A stretch of 64,000 bases of DNA from JAGWAJ01 sp965215155 (GTDB taxonomy: Bacteria > Acidobacteriota > Vicinamibacteria > Vicinamibacterales > UBA8438), in contig CBDCCY010000004.1 in assembly GCA_965215155.1 (NCBI GenBank), forward strand, positions 558,001 through 622,000, written 5' to 3'. The position numbers were made by a program, and so were the translations under genes. The notes beneath the pieces were generated by a model. That model saw only the letters and a list, made by a program, of their open reading frames with translations. It was not told the DNA's origin and did not search any database. Positions 9,008 through 18,277 of this stretch are shown piece after piece (within the stretch, counting starts at the first letter, position 1; the number at the start of each line of letters is the position of its first letter).

Positions 9008-9384
9008 ATGACCATGAGGGAGGTGTTTCAGGACGCCCTGTCAAGCGTGTATGACCCGGGTGTGATGTCCTTCGCCCTGGCGTGCGGCTTCTTTGCGCTG
9101 GTGGTTTGCCTGCTCGATTGGGTGGGAACACTGCTGTTGGGCCGTTCCAGTCTCCTGGGAGTGGGCTTCGGTGGCTGGCGCACCTTGCAGTCAATGCTGC
9201 TGTGGGGGTCGGAGCCGTGCTGGGCGCGTATCTCGGAGGTCTGGTCGAGTTGTTCGACACGGACAGCGTCATGGCGCGCGTTATAGTGGGGGTCGGCTGG
9301 CCGACCATACTTCCCCGGTTGCTCTCGATGGCATCCGGGAACGCCGGGGAAGAGGAGCAGGACGGAGAGGAGAAGATGCCATGA
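9008..9384 (+). pseudogene. Small two-helix membrane protein, apparently frameshifted
   Basis: From the ATG at 9008 one frame encodes MTMREVFQDAL, then a strongly hydrophobic stretch (SFALACGFFALVVCLLDWVGTLLLG) ending LLGVGFGGW near 9175, after which that frame becomes unlike protein. A neighbouring frame continues with a second membrane-like segment (LAHLAVNAAVGVGAVLGAYLGGL), then an acidic tail ending EEKMP, with its TGA at 9382-9384 overlapping the next ATG. A one-base deletion near 9170-9180 would explain this. No family recognised. If there is no frameshift, the real gene would be only one of the two halves. Confidence 0.42.
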
Positions 9385-9854
9385 GCCTGGTCGAGAGTCT
9401 GCTCGGCTACCGCGCATTCTCGAGCGAGCGCGAGATTCGCCGGAGCATCGAGACGTCAAAGGGTTACGATTCGTCGAGAGAATCACCGGAAGACGCCCGT
9501 AGTCTCCTCATCTTCGAGACGTCGAAGCAGCACACCTGGATCGTTGCCACCGGAGATCGCCTGTACTTCGTCCTCGACGACGTGCGGAGGCCAGCCCCTC
9601 GAATCGCGCGCTCGGTGGGCAGAAGCGAGCTGATGACACGAGCCGACGGGGCAATCGCGGTCGACACAAAGCCGAAATCGGTTCGTACCGGACTCGTTGA
9701 CGTAGGTCTCCGACGGCGCGGCTGGCTCTACAGCAAGGCGCTCTTTCCTTCCTCGCGACCCATCGAGCATGCCATCGACCACCTGCTGCGTGCAGTGGAT
9801 GGTGCCACGCCGTCCCAGGAGACGCAGGAACGCGAGGCACCCGCTGGCGCCTGA
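9381..9854 (+). CDS. Hypothetical protein, 157 aa, coupled to the upstream membrane protein
   Basis: It starts at the ATG of an ATGA overlap with the upstream frame, the usual sign of translational coupling. The product (MSLVESLLGYRAFSSEREIRR...) is soluble, rich in charged residues, with a segment HTWIVATGDRLYFVLDDV that looks like two beta strands and a basic GLRRRGWLYSK stretch. I do not recognise the family. The neighbouring small membrane protein suggests a two-gene functional unit. GC content here is lower than in the flanking dehydrogenase gene, consistent with an accessory gene. Confidence 0.6.
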   Translation: MSLVESLLGYRAFSSEREIRRSIETSKGYDSSRESPEDARSLLIFETSKQHTWIVATGDRLYFVLDDVRRPAPRIARSVGRSELMTRADGAIAVDTKPKSVRTGLVDVGLRRRGWLYSKALFPSSRPIEHAIDHLLRAVDGATPSQETQEREAPAGA

Positions 9855-9933
9855 CTTGGCCGCCGATACGTCTCCGATGCGGCCCACATCCAGCGTCGGC
9901 AGCACTTGAGGGCGGTCGACCAAACAGCCGGCG

Positions 9934-11580
9934 TCACATGCCCCAGACGTCGATGGCGGGACCCCCGGCCGGAGCGGGGCGGTGAAAGATCCTGTCGTCC
10001 CAGGGGGCCTCGCCGCGGTCGAAGACGACGAGATGGCCGGCCTCGGCCGCGCAGCGGTCCATGTAGGCGGCGGTCTGCTCCAGCCCGTCGCGAATGGTCC
10101 GCTCGCGGCTCTTGTGCAACACCTTGTACTCGATGACGAACTTGCGCTCGCGCCGGCCCGCCGCGCCTCCCGTCTCCGATTCGCCGCCGTGCTGCGGCCA
10201 GACGATGAGCAGGTCGGTGCGGCCCCGGCCGAGGCCGTACTCCCGCTCGATGCGGCCGCCGCCGTTGACGATGCGCTGCAGGAACGCCTGGAGAAGGAGC
10301 TGCGGTCCGGCCTCCCGGTAGTCGAAGCGCGCCACCCAGTGCTCGGAGTGCTCGCGGAAGAACGCCTGGAAGGCGGCGAGCAGCTTGCCGACGTCGAGGC
10401 CGCCGCCGGCGTCGAGGTACCAGGCCATCTCCTGCACCAGCCCTTCCTGGGCGGCCGCGGTGAGCTCGCGCGGGACCACCTCGGCGTAGATCGGATTGGC
10501 GATGCGGAGCGGGGCGGCGGCGGCGACGAGGCCGAGGTCGCGGACGTACTCGATGTCGCGGGCGGAGAAGTCGCGCTCGTCGCCGCCGCTCAGGAGCGGC
10601 TCGACGACGCGGCGCACCCGGTCCTCGCGAAGCTTGTCCGCCAGCTGATCGAGGTGCGTCTCGCGCCGCAGGACGATGCGCTCCTGCGCGTCGCGGATGT
10701 CGTCGGCGCGGATGGGGCGGCGGCGGTCGCGGCCGGCTTCGACCCGGAAGCAGGCCTCGTCGGCGAGGGCGTTGACCAGCCAGGGCTGGCCGCGGGTCTG
10801 CGCCCAGATCGTCTCCCGGGCGTCGGGTTCGAACGCCTGCCCCGTCTCGCTGGTGTGCTGCGCGAGCAGGGCGAGCACGTCGTCGCGGGAGAAGTCGCCG
10901 AGGCGCAGGGACCGGGCCTTGACGTTGAAGGCGCTGCCGCCGGCGACGACGGTCTTCTCGGCGCTGGAATGGATGCGGTAGTCGCGCACGTCGCGCACGC
11001 CGCAGAGCACGACGCTCTGCGGGAAGCCCTGCGGGCGGCGCACGTATCCGGCCCGAAGCTGGCGCAGGACCGACAGGAGCGTGTCACCGACCAGGGCGTC
11101 GACCTCGTCGACCAGCAGCACGAGCGGCGCCGGATCGGCCTCGGACCAGCGGCCCAGCGCCTCCCCCAGGGCCCCGGCGGGGCCGTGCTTCGCGAGCAGC
11201 TCGGGCCACGCCTCGTCGAGGAAATCGTCGTTCAGCGTCGCCCGCGCCCAGGAGGCCAGCGCACCGAGAATCGCGCGCATCGCCGGTTCCACGTCCTCGC
11301 GCATGGCCTGGGCGATCTCGACGTTCACGTAGACGCAGCGATAGGTTCCCGCGGACCCGCCGTTCAACAGCTCGCGCAACGCCAGCAGGGCGGACGTCTT
11401 GCCGGTCTGCCGGGGCGCGTGCAGCACGAAGTAGCGCCCCGTGCGGAGGAGGTCGAGCACCTCGCGGAGATCCAGGCGGTCCAGGGGCGGAATGCAGTAG
11501 TGGTCCGCCGCCACCACGGGACCGGTCGTGTTGAAGAAGCGGCCCACAGGCCAGTATCGCACGCGGCCGCGGCCGGCCAT
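9934..11580 (-). CDS. AAA-family ATPase with C-terminal PD-(D/E)XK nuclease-like domain
   Basis: A 548-residue protein. Residues near 55-65 contain the Walker A APRQTGKTSAL, with a Walker B-like APLVLLVDEVDAL further on. A winged-helix-like middle region follows (FSRDDVLALLAQHTSETGQAF, TRGQPWLVNALADEA). The C-terminus carries GRTDLLIVW and, after a spacer, KFVIEYKVL, matching the D...E-x-K pattern of PD-(D/E)XK nucleases. Relatives usually begin near FFNTTGPV, so the GTG at 11547 is a likely alternative start. Such AAA-plus-nuclease proteins are abundant in environmental bacteria; function is unproven and a role in defence or DNA transactions is only a guess. Confidence 0.8.
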   Translation of the reverse strand: MAGRGRVRYWPVGRFFNTTGPVVAADHYCIPPLDRLDLREVLDLLRTGRYFVLHAPRQTGKTSALLALRELLNGGSAGTYRCVYVNVEIAQAMREDVEPAMRAILGALASWARATLNDDFLDEAWPELLAKHGPAGALGEALGRWSEADPAPLVLLVDEVDALVGDTLLSVLRQLRAGYVRRPQGFPQSVVLCGVRDVRDYRIHSSAEKTVVAGGSAFNVKARSLRLGDFSRDDVLALLAQHTSETGQAFEPDARETIWAQTRGQPWLVNALADEACFRVEAGRDRRRPIRADDIRDAQERIVLRRETHLDQLADKLREDRVRRVVEPLLSGGDERDFSARDIEYVRDLGLVAAAAPLRIANPIYAEVVPRELTAAAQEGLVQEMAWYLDAGGGLDVGKLLAAFQAFFREHSEHWVARFDYREAGPQLLLQAFLQRIVNGGGRIEREYGLGRGRTDLLIVWPQHGGESETGGAAGRRERKFVIEYKVLHKSRERTIRDGLEQTAAYMDRCAAEAGHLVVFDRGEAPWDDRIFHRPAPAGGPAIDVWGM

Positions 11581-11717
11581 GGGTCTGTGGCGCCGCCCCG
11601 CGAGCCCGGGTGCGGGAGCGCTGCCGGGAGGGAGTGCCCACGGGCGAACGAGGCCCGCCGCCTGTCCGCGAGCCGCGGGGAGTCGGCGCGGTAGGATCGC
11701 TCTGTTCGCGAAACGGT

Positions 11718-14700
11718 ATGGACGGCCAGACGTTCCGCACGGCGCGCAAGAGCCGGGCCTTCGCCCCGGCGTATCGCTTCATTGCGTCCGTCACTCGCGT
11801 GCTCGGCGCCGATCGCCCGCCGCGGGGCCGCCCGCTCGCTGCCGTCGTGCTCCTGCTCGCCCTCGCCGCCTCCGCACCGGCCGCCGCCCAGTCGCTCGCG
11901 TCGGTGCAGGGCTTCGTCAGCGACGACACGGGCGCGAGCCTGCCGGGAGCGACGATCGAGCTCGTCGATCGCGAGCGCGGCCAGCGCCGCTCCGCGGTCA
12001 CGAACCGGGAGGGCTTCTTCGCCCTGCGGGCGGTTCCCAGCGGGGAGTACGACCTCGCGGCCTCGCTGGACGGTTTCCGCACGACCCGCCGGGAGGGCAT
12101 CCGACTCCTCGTCGGGCAGAGCTTCGAGGTGGACCTGCGGCTCGGCCTCGCCGGGGTCGAGGAGACCGTCCTCGTCACCGGGGAGGCGCCGCTCCTCGAG
12201 GTGGGGCGGACCGGGGCCGCCGGCTACGTGACCGAGGACGAGATTGCCAACCTGCCCATCTCGGGCCGCGACTTCGTGCGCTTCGCGCTCCTCGCGCCGA
12301 CGGTCCAGGTGGACGCGCGCGGCCGGCTCTCGCTGAGCGGCCAGCGCGCCGTGAACTCGGGACTGACCATCGACGGCGCGGACGCGAAGAGCGCCTTCTT
12401 CGGCTTCGGGCGGGGCGGGCTGGCGCGGGAGGGCGGGGGCGCCCTGGTGGCGCAGGAGTCCGTCCAGGAGTTCCAGGTGGTCACGAGCGGGTACTCGGCC
12501 GAGGCCGGCCGCTCCGGCGGCGGCGCCATGAACGTGGTCACCAAGAGCGGCACCAACGACCATTCCGGCTCCGGCGTCCTCTTCCTGCGGGACGACCAGT
12601 TGGCGGCCCGGCTGCCGCGGTCGCCGCTCGACGCCGCACGCGGCGTGCCGGCGGACGATGCGCGCTACGAGGTGGACGAGTTCCGGCGCTACAACTGGGG
12701 CGCCTCCTTCGGCGGGCCCATCCGGCGCGACCGCACCCATTTCTTCGTCTCCTACGATCAGACCGCCCAGCACCAGCCGTTCCTGCGGGACATCCGCGGC
12801 CGCGGGCACTACGACGCCGTGCTCGCGGCCTTCCCCGAGCTGGTGGCCGGCTACCGGCCGAACGACGACGGAACGGCCGCGGCCGATCCCGAGCGCGGCC
12901 GCACCGCGAGCGGGCAGTTCCTGCGGGAGACCGACAACCTGATCCTGTTCGGCAAGCTCGACCACCGGGCGAACGACCGGCATTCGCTCACGCTGCGCTA
13001 CAACTTCACGAGCTACGCGCGCGTGTCGGACTTCGTCGGAGAGGAATCCCGGCGGTTCGTCCGGAGCCACTCCACGGTGGGGGCGCTGGTATCGGCAGTC
13101 GGGCGGAGCGGCGTCAACGAGCTCCGGGTCCAGTACGCCTACGACGACTTCGACCGCAGCTCGCGCCTGCCGGAGAGTGCGCTGCAGGCCAGCCTGCGGA
13201 TCTACAGCCCCTCGTTCGGCTCCTTCGGCAAGCCCTCGTGGCTGCCGGTCACCAACCAGGAGCGGAAGCTCGAGATCCAGGAGCGGTTCTCCGTGCTGTC
13301 GGGGAACCATGAGCTGCGCGCGGGCTTCACCCTGAGCCACGACGGCCTCAGCGAGTTCTTCGCGGGCAACGCGGACGGGAGCTACGACTTCGACACGCTC
13401 CACGATTTCGCGGCCGGCAACCCGGCCCGGGCGGTCATCTTCTTCGGGAGCATGGAGGACCCCAACTTCGTCGTCTCCCAGCAGATCGTCGGCGCCTACG
13501 TCCAGGACTCCTGGAGTCCGAACCGGCGCCTCACGCTGCAGATCGGCGCGCGCTGGGACGGCACCTTCAATCCGGGCCGGATCGAGCACGTCCTTCCCGC
13601 CGGGCGCAGCATCCCCGACGACCTGGACAACTTCTCGCCCCGCGCCGGCCTCGTCTGGTCGCCCGACCCGGGCACCGTCGTCCGCGCCGCCGGCGGCCTG
13701 TTCTTCGCCCGCACCCCGACGCTGCTGTTTTCCACCGCCCACACGGACACCGGCATCTATCCGCGCTACGGAAGCGCGATCCTGGCGCCGGGAGAGACGG
13801 GCTTCGTGCCCCTGGGCGACCCGATCGACAACGAGCGCCCGCCGCTCGGCCTCGTTCCCGCTCTCAGCCACTTCGATCCGGGATACGAGGATCCGCGGAC
13901 GATCCGCTTCAACCTCGGCTACGAGCGGGAGCTGGGCCGGGACCTCGCGGCGTCCGTCGATCTGCTGCACGCGCGGAGCGATTCGCTCATGTCGAATCTC
14001 GACGCGAACGTCCCCGCCCCCGTTCGCGACCGCTTCGGGCGCCCGGTGTACTCCGGCGAGCGGATCGATCCCGCCTACGGGCCCATCCTGGTGCGCGCTT
14101 CGCCGGCCCGCTCCGACTACCTGGCGCTGACCGCCGCGCTGCGCCGGCGCTTCGGTGGCGGGGTGCAGTTCCAGGCGCACTACACCTGGTCGCGCGACCG
14201 CTCGAACGACGACAACGAGCGCTCGGGCAGCCTGACCCTGACCGATCCCACGGACCCGGACTACGACTGGGGACTCTCGATCCGCGACGTTCCCCACCGC
14301 TTCGTGGCGAGCGGCGTCTTCTTCCTGCCCTTCGACGTTACGGCCAGCGGCATCTTCACGGCCCAGTCGGGCGCTCCCTTCACCGCACTCGATCCCGCCG
14401 CGGGGTTCCACAACCACCCGGGCTTCGCCGTCGGCCCGCACGGAGCCCAGGCCCGGGCCGTGGTGGGCGGCGAGCTCGCGGCCGTGAACGGCGAGCGGAA
14501 CGCCCCCTGGACCAACCTCGATCTGCGGCTGACGCGCCGCTTCCGGGCCGGCGGGGCGGAGCTCGAGGCCCTCTTCGAGGTCTTCAACCTCCTGAACACC
14601 GGCGCCTTCCGGGTCGGGCACGCCGACCAGCAGGAGGTCTACGGGACGGACGGCGTGACCCCGAATCCGGAGTTCGGCCTCGCCAGCGTGCTCGTCGGCG

Positions 14701-14741
14701 CTCCGCGCCAGGCCCAGCTCGGCCTGCGCGTCATCTTCTAG
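11718..14741 (+). CDS. Oar-like TonB-dependent receptor with N-terminal carboxypeptidase-regulatory domain
   Basis: The 1007-residue protein has a long N-terminal leader ending ASAPAAAQ, a carboxypeptidase-regulatory-like beta-sandwich (SVQGFVSDDTGASLPGATIELV... to about residue 145), a plug domain (ISGRDFVRFALLAPTVQ, GLTIDGADAKSAFFGF, GYSAEAGRSGGGAMNVVTKSGT) and a large beta barrel ending QLGLRVIF with the terminal Phe typical of barrels. It sits in the outer membrane and would import a large substrate using TonB energy. Receptors of this architecture are especially numerous in Acidobacteriota. Its stop codon TAG is formed by the TA target of the adjacent IS630 element plus the element's first G; the protein end seems unharmed. 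Confidence 0.88.
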   Translation: MDGQTFRTARKSRAFAPAYRFIASVTRVLGADRPPRGRPLAAVVLLLALAASAPAAAQSLASVQGFVSDDTGASLPGATIELVDRERGQRRSAVTNREGFFALRAVPSGEYDLAASLDGFRTTRREGIRLLVGQSFEVDLRLGLAGVEETVLVTGEAPLLEVGRTGAAGYVTEDEIANLPISGRDFVRFALLAPTVQVDARGRLSLSGQRAVNSGLTIDGADAKSAFFGFGRGGLAREGGGALVAQESVQEFQVVTSGYSAEAGRSGGGAMNVVTKSGTNDHSGSGVLFLRDDQLAARLPRSPLDAARGVPADDARYEVDEFRRYNWGASFGGPIRRDRTHFFVSYDQTAQHQPFLRDIRGRGHYDAVLAAFPELVAGYRPNDDGTAAADPERGRTASGQFLRETDNLILFGKLDHRANDRHSLTLRYNFTSYARVSDFVGEESRRFVRSHSTVGALVSAVGRSGVNELRVQYAYDDFDRSSRLPESALQASLRIYSPSFGSFGKPSWLPVTNQERKLEIQERFSVLSGNHELRAGFTLSHDGLSEFFAGNADGSYDFDTLHDFAAGNPARAVIFFGSMEDPNFVVSQQIVGAYVQDSWSPNRRLTLQIGARWDGTFNPGRIEHVLPAGRSIPDDLDNFSPRAGLVWSPDPGTVVRAAGGLFFARTPTLLFSTAHTDTGIYPRYGSAILAPGETGFVPLGDPIDNERPPLGLVPALSHFDPGYEDPRTIRFNLGYERELGRDLAASVDLLHARSDSLMSNLDANVPAPVRDRFGRPVYSGERIDPAYGPILVRASPARSDYLALTAALRRRFGGGVQFQAHYTWSRDRSNDDNERSGSLTLTDPTDPDYDWGLSIRDVPHRFVASGVFFLPFDVTASGIFTAQSGAPFTALDPAAGFHNHPGFAVGPHGAQARAVVGGELAAVNGERNAPWTNLDLRLTRRFRAGGAELEALFEVFNLLNTGAFRVGHADQQEVYGTDGVTPNPEFGLASVLVGAPRQAQLGLRVIF

Positions 14742-15896
14742 TGTCCAACGCCTGAAGTTCTTGACCAGTAGAATCGGCTCGTGGTGCGGTCGGCCCGGAA
14801 GCGAGGAGGGCCGTGCCGAACCATTACACACGAGAGGTCCCGGAGGTCTCGGACGCACAGCGCGAGGAACTGGAGGGTTGGCTGCGCCGGCGCAATACCG
14901 CGCAGGCTCTGGCCCTGAGGGCACGCATCGTGCTGCAGAGCGCCGCGGGACGGAGCGACCAGGTCGTGGCGCAGGCTCTGGGCACGACGCGGGCCACGGT
15001 CGGCAAGTGGCGGCGGCGGTTCCTGCGCAACGGCTGCGACGGCTTGCTGGACGAACCACGGCCGGGCGCGCCGCGCCGGGTGTCGGACGAGGACGTCGAA
15101 CGGGTCGTGGTCCGGACGCTGGAGACGACCCCACGGGGGGCGACGCATTGGAGCCGGGAGTCGATGGCCCGAGCCTGCGGGCTGAGCGCTTCGACCGTCG
15201 GCCGCGTGTGGCGCGCGTTCGCGCTCAAGCCCCATCGCAGCGAGACCTTCAAGCTGTCGCGAGACCCGTTGTTCATCGAGAAAGTGCGCGATATCGTGGG
15301 GCTGTACCTGCATCCGCCGGAGCGAGCGGTGGTGCTGTGTGTGGATGAGAAGTCGCAGATCCAGGCGTTGAACCGTACCCAGCCGGTGTTGCCGATGCGT
15401 CCGGGAGCACCGGAGCAGCGGACACACGACTATCGACGGCACGGCACGACCTCGTTGTTCGCGGCCCTGAACACCGCCACCGGCGAGGTGATCGGCAGGT
15501 GCTTTCGGAAGCACCGCTCGGTGGAGTTCAAGCGCTTCCTCGCCGTGATCGACAAGGCGGTGCCGCCCGACCTCGACATCCACCTGGTGCTGGACAACTA
15601 CGGCACGCACAAGACGGCGATGATCCACGACTGGCTGGCACGGCGTCCTCGGTATCACCTGCACTTCACGCCCACGAGCGCATCGTGGCTCAACCAGGTA
15701 GAGCGTTGGTTCGCCGAGATCACCCGGCAGCAGATCCGGCGTGGAACCCATCGCAGCACCCAAGCACTCGAGGCGGCGATCAAGGAGTACCTGGCGGTCT
15801 ACAACGAAGACCCCAAGCCCTTCGTCTGGACGAAGACCGCCGAGCAGATCGGAATCCCTGAAGCGTTACTGCTCACGTATTTCTGACGGTGCACAC
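14741..15896 (+). mobile_element. IS630-family insertion sequence, TA target site
   Basis: About 1,156 bases between two TA dinucleotides (14739-14740 and 15897-15898). Terminal inverted repeats are visible: the left end reads CTAGTGTCCAACGCCTGAAG (from 14738) and the complement of the right end reads CTAGTGTGCACCGTCAGAAA; about 17 of 23 positions match. TA duplication and a single transposase gene are standard for IS630/Tc1-mariner elements. The element is intact and lies exactly at the end of the receptor gene. Confidence 0.85.
14813..15886 (+). CDS. IS630-family transposase
   Basis: The 357-residue product has an N-terminal helix-turn-helix (DQVVAQALGTTRATVGKWRRRF), a second winged-helix segment (GLSASTVGRVWRAF) and a DDE domain: VLCVDEKSQI, LVLDNYGTHKT and SASWLNQVERWFAEI supply the D, D and E. 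The start is a GTG at 14813 with GAGGAGG five bases upstream. Length is normal and no disruption is seen, so it is probably active. Confidence 0.93.
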   Translation: MPNHYTREVPEVSDAQREELEGWLRRRNTAQALALRARIVLQSAAGRSDQVVAQALGTTRATVGKWRRRFLRNGCDGLLDEPRPGAPRRVSDEDVERVVVRTLETTPRGATHWSRESMARACGLSASTVGRVWRAFALKPHRSETFKLSRDPLFIEKVRDIVGLYLHPPERAVVLCVDEKSQIQALNRTQPVLPMRPGAPEQRTHDYRRHGTTSLFAALNTATGEVIGRCFRKHRSVEFKRFLAVIDKAVPPDLDIHLVLDNYGTHKTAMIHDWLARRPRYHLHFTPTSASWLNQVERWFAEITRQQIRRGTHRSTQALEAAIKEYLAVYNEDPKPFVWTKTAEQIGIPEALLLTYF

Positions 15897-15904
15897 TAGC
15901 CCGC

Positions 15905-16939
15905 CTACTGCTCCTCGGCCTCCTGCGCCCGCGCGCCGCGCAGGATGTTCAGCAGGCCGTAGTTCCCCTCGTGGCAGGCGTACTCGAACATCGGCTCGTC
16001 GTTGCGCCGCATGGGGACGGCCACGGTGAAGGGCCGCGTGAAGATCGTCGGGTCGTCGACCGTGTACTCGTAGAGCAGCGTGTCGGCGTTCAGGCGGCGG
16101 AAGCGTTCCGTGAGGGTGACGGTCAGGCCGGTGCCGATGGCCTGCATCGCCGACGGATCGAAGCTCCCGGTGTGCTCGGTCAGGTTGGTCGTCTCGACCA
16201 CCAGCGTGTCGCCGTCCCAGTACCCGCGCGAGTCGCCCATCCACTGCCGCACGCTCGCGGGGAGGTGCGGGCGGCCGTCGAGCGGGATGATGCGGGCGTC
16301 GTGGACCATCTCGTTGAGGATGACGACGTGGTCCGGCGTCTGGAAGAGCTGCATGTTGTTGTTGTAGCCGCTCGGCATCAGCGGCGGCCCGCTGTTGAAC
16401 CCGACCAGGCAGCGCTCGGCGAGCCCGCGGTCCTCGGGATGGTCCGCGCCGACGCCGGCGCTGCGGACGCGCACGGGCCGGCCGATCGGCAGGTCCTCCC
16501 AGAGCGATCCCTCCTGCCGCAGGACCTCGCCCTCCGGCGTGAGCGCCGGCAGCCGGCCGTCCGGCGGGTCGACGATCAGCGAGGTCCGGCGGTCGCCGAT
16601 CACGTTCGTGCCGTAGTCGAGCCAGAAGTCGTTGTAGCCGCCGACCGCGAGGCCCCCGCCGCCGGCCGGCAGCGGCTCGGTCCGCACCTCGCTCGGCTCG
16701 AGCAGCTCGGCCCGCCGCGCGTTGGCTCCCGCCTCGAGTTGCGCCGCCTCCTCCTCCGACAGGAAGGCCCGTTCCTGGCCCTCCGGCCGCTCGAGCGGCG
16801 TCATGGTCCGGAAGTCCCAGACGCCCTGCAGGTCCGGCTACCCGTCCGGGGTCCGAAGCGGCGCCTGCCCGGCCGCCGCCGTCGTGAAGACCATCAGCAC
16901 CACGCCCGCCAGCGCCGCCGCACGAAGCTGCCTCTGCAT
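15905..16939 (-). pseudogene. Secreted CHEGNYG-family protein interrupted by an in-frame amber codon
   Basis: From the ATG at 16939 (AAGGAG upstream) the protein begins with a signal peptide (MQRQLRAAALAGVVLMVFTTAAAGQ), then RTPDG, a TAG at 16838-16840, and continues in the same frame with PDLQGVWDFRTMTPLERP. The rest matches the intact paralogue at 35349-36383 (FLSEEEAAQLE, DYGTNVIGDRRTSLIVDPPDGRLPALTPEG, GDSRGYWDGDTLVVETTNL, EYACHEGNYGLLN). Related proteins have a residue such as Lys, Gln or Trp at the stop position, each one base from TAG. Without readthrough only about 33 residues would be made. Both neighbours are insertion sequences. Confidence 0.82.
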
Positions 16940-16987
16940 GAAGTCACTCCTTGCTCGAAGCCGATCGCTGGTCATGCTAAGGACTCT

Positions 16988-18277
16988 CGCCGTAATAAAG
17001 TGTCCGTTACGCGGGCCGGGGTAACAGGCTGTAGTTCCACTCGCCATGAAACGCATCGCGCTTGATGGACAGCCTGTCCATCTCCTCGTCCGTGACTCCC
17101 CGACCGGTTGGATAGCTGGCCTCGTCCAGCTCCGACCGGATGGTCAGGCCGCCTTGCGTAGTCGTCGCGCCGATCACGTTCACCACCACCTCGTGACTCA
17201 CCAGCGGTCGGCCACGCCAGTTCTCCGTAATGTGGCAGAACATCCGGTGCTCGATCTTGTTCCACTTGCTGGTGCCCGGCGGAAAGTGGCACACCGAGAT
17301 CCGCAGCCCGAGCGCGTCGGCCAGCTTCTGCAACTCGAACTTCCACAGCCGGCTGCGGCTGCTGTTGGAACCGCCTCCGTCCGCCGTGAGCAGCAACCGT
17401 GTGGCCGCCGGATAGGCGTGACGCCCCATCTGCAGCCACCAGCGCCGCACCGTCTCCACCGCGAACTCCGCCGTGTCGTGGTCAACGCCGACGCTCACCC
17501 AGCCCGTGTTCGCCGTCAGGTCGTAGACCCCGTAGGGAATCGCCTTGCCGAGCTCCGGGTCGATGAAGTCATGAACCTTCACCTCCTCCGGTTTCCCCTT
17601 CGGACGCCATTCCCGGCCGCCGTTGCGGTAGCGACCGACCAATTCCTTCTTCTTCGTGTCGATCGAGGCCACCGGCTGCCCCAGGCGTTGGAACGCCCGC
17701 ACGCGCCGCGCGATGCGTCGGAACTGCGCATCCCGGTCCGGATGCTGACGGCCTTCGAGCGTCTTGCGGTTGGCCTGCAAGCTATAGCCCAGCTCGTGCA
17801 GCAGGCGGTTCACCGTGCGCTCGCTGACCCGATGTCCTTCCGCCCCCAGTTGCTCCGCCAAGCGCGCCGCGCTGCTGCAGGTCCAGCGCAGCGGCCCCTG
17901 CGGGTCTCCCCGTGTGAACGGGTCGAGCAGACGCTCCAACGCCTGCACGAGGCCCGGATCGCGATCCACCAGCGCCTTGCGTCCGCCCCCCGGAGCGCGC
18001 ACCCGAGGCCCGCCCGCCCCCGGCTCCGGCGGCGTGGCCGAATCCAGTTCCCGCACGCCGGCCCGAACCGTGCCGCGCGACAGCCCGGTCGCCTCTGCAA
18101 CCCGCGCAATCCCCCCGCGTCCAATGGCGCGGGCTTCCGCCGCAGCCCAAAGGCGCCGCGTGCGTTCGTCCAACAGCGGCCTCAGCACGTTGAACTTCCC
18201 TTGCACCGCTTGCGTTACCGCGTTCATAGCGCCGACCATAGCAGAAACGGCCGCCAAAGGGGCAAGTTATTCTGGCG
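16988..18277 (-). mobile_element. ISAzo13-type insertion sequence
   Basis: A transposase gene is flanked by imperfect inverted repeats: the left end reads CGCCGTAATAAAGTGTCCGT from 16988 and the complement of the right end reads CGCCAGAATAACTTGCCCCT from 18277; about 15 of 21 positions match. Total length is near 1,290 bases. I could not define a target-site duplication, so the outer boundaries are good to within a few bases. Confidence 0.72.
17007..18227 (-). CDS. ISAzo13-family transposase
   Basis: The 406-residue protein shows an N-terminal region (VLRPLLDERTRRLWAAAEA), a helix-turn-helix (GIARVAEATGLSRGTVRAGVREL), TVNRLLHELGYSLQANRKTLEG, and a DDE core: ASIDTKKKELVGRY, LLLTADGGGSNSSRSRLWK and GTSKWNKIEHRMFCHIT give the D, D and E. 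This layout is characteristic of ISAzo13-type transposases. The TAA stop is inside the left inverted repeat. The ATG at 18227 is chosen because longer in-frame starts fall close to or into the right repeat; 18239 is an alternative. Confidence 0.87.
   Translation of the reverse strand: MNAVTQAVQGKFNVLRPLLDERTRRLWAAAEARAIGRGGIARVAEATGLSRGTVRAGVRELDSATPPEPGAGGPRVRAPGGGRKALVDRDPGLVQALERLLDPFTRGDPQGPLRWTCSSAARLAEQLGAEGHRVSERTVNRLLHELGYSLQANRKTLEGRQHPDRDAQFRRIARRVRAFQRLGQPVASIDTKKKELVGRYRNGGREWRPKGKPEEVKVHDFIDPELGKAIPYGVYDLTANTGWVSVGVDHDTAEFAVETVRRWWLQMGRHAYPAATRLLLTADGGGSNSSRSRLWKFELQKLADALGLRISVCHFPPGTSKWNKIEHRMFCHITENWRGRPLVSHEVVVNVIGATTTQGGLTIRSELDEASYPTGRGVTDEEMDRLSIKRDAFHGEWNYSLLPRPA

Noticed and set aside
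11364..15134. A 1,256-codon minus-strand open frame antisense to the TonB receptor and part of the IS630 transposase
   Set aside because: Composition is that of a shadow frame. The plus-strand proteins in the same place have clear domains.
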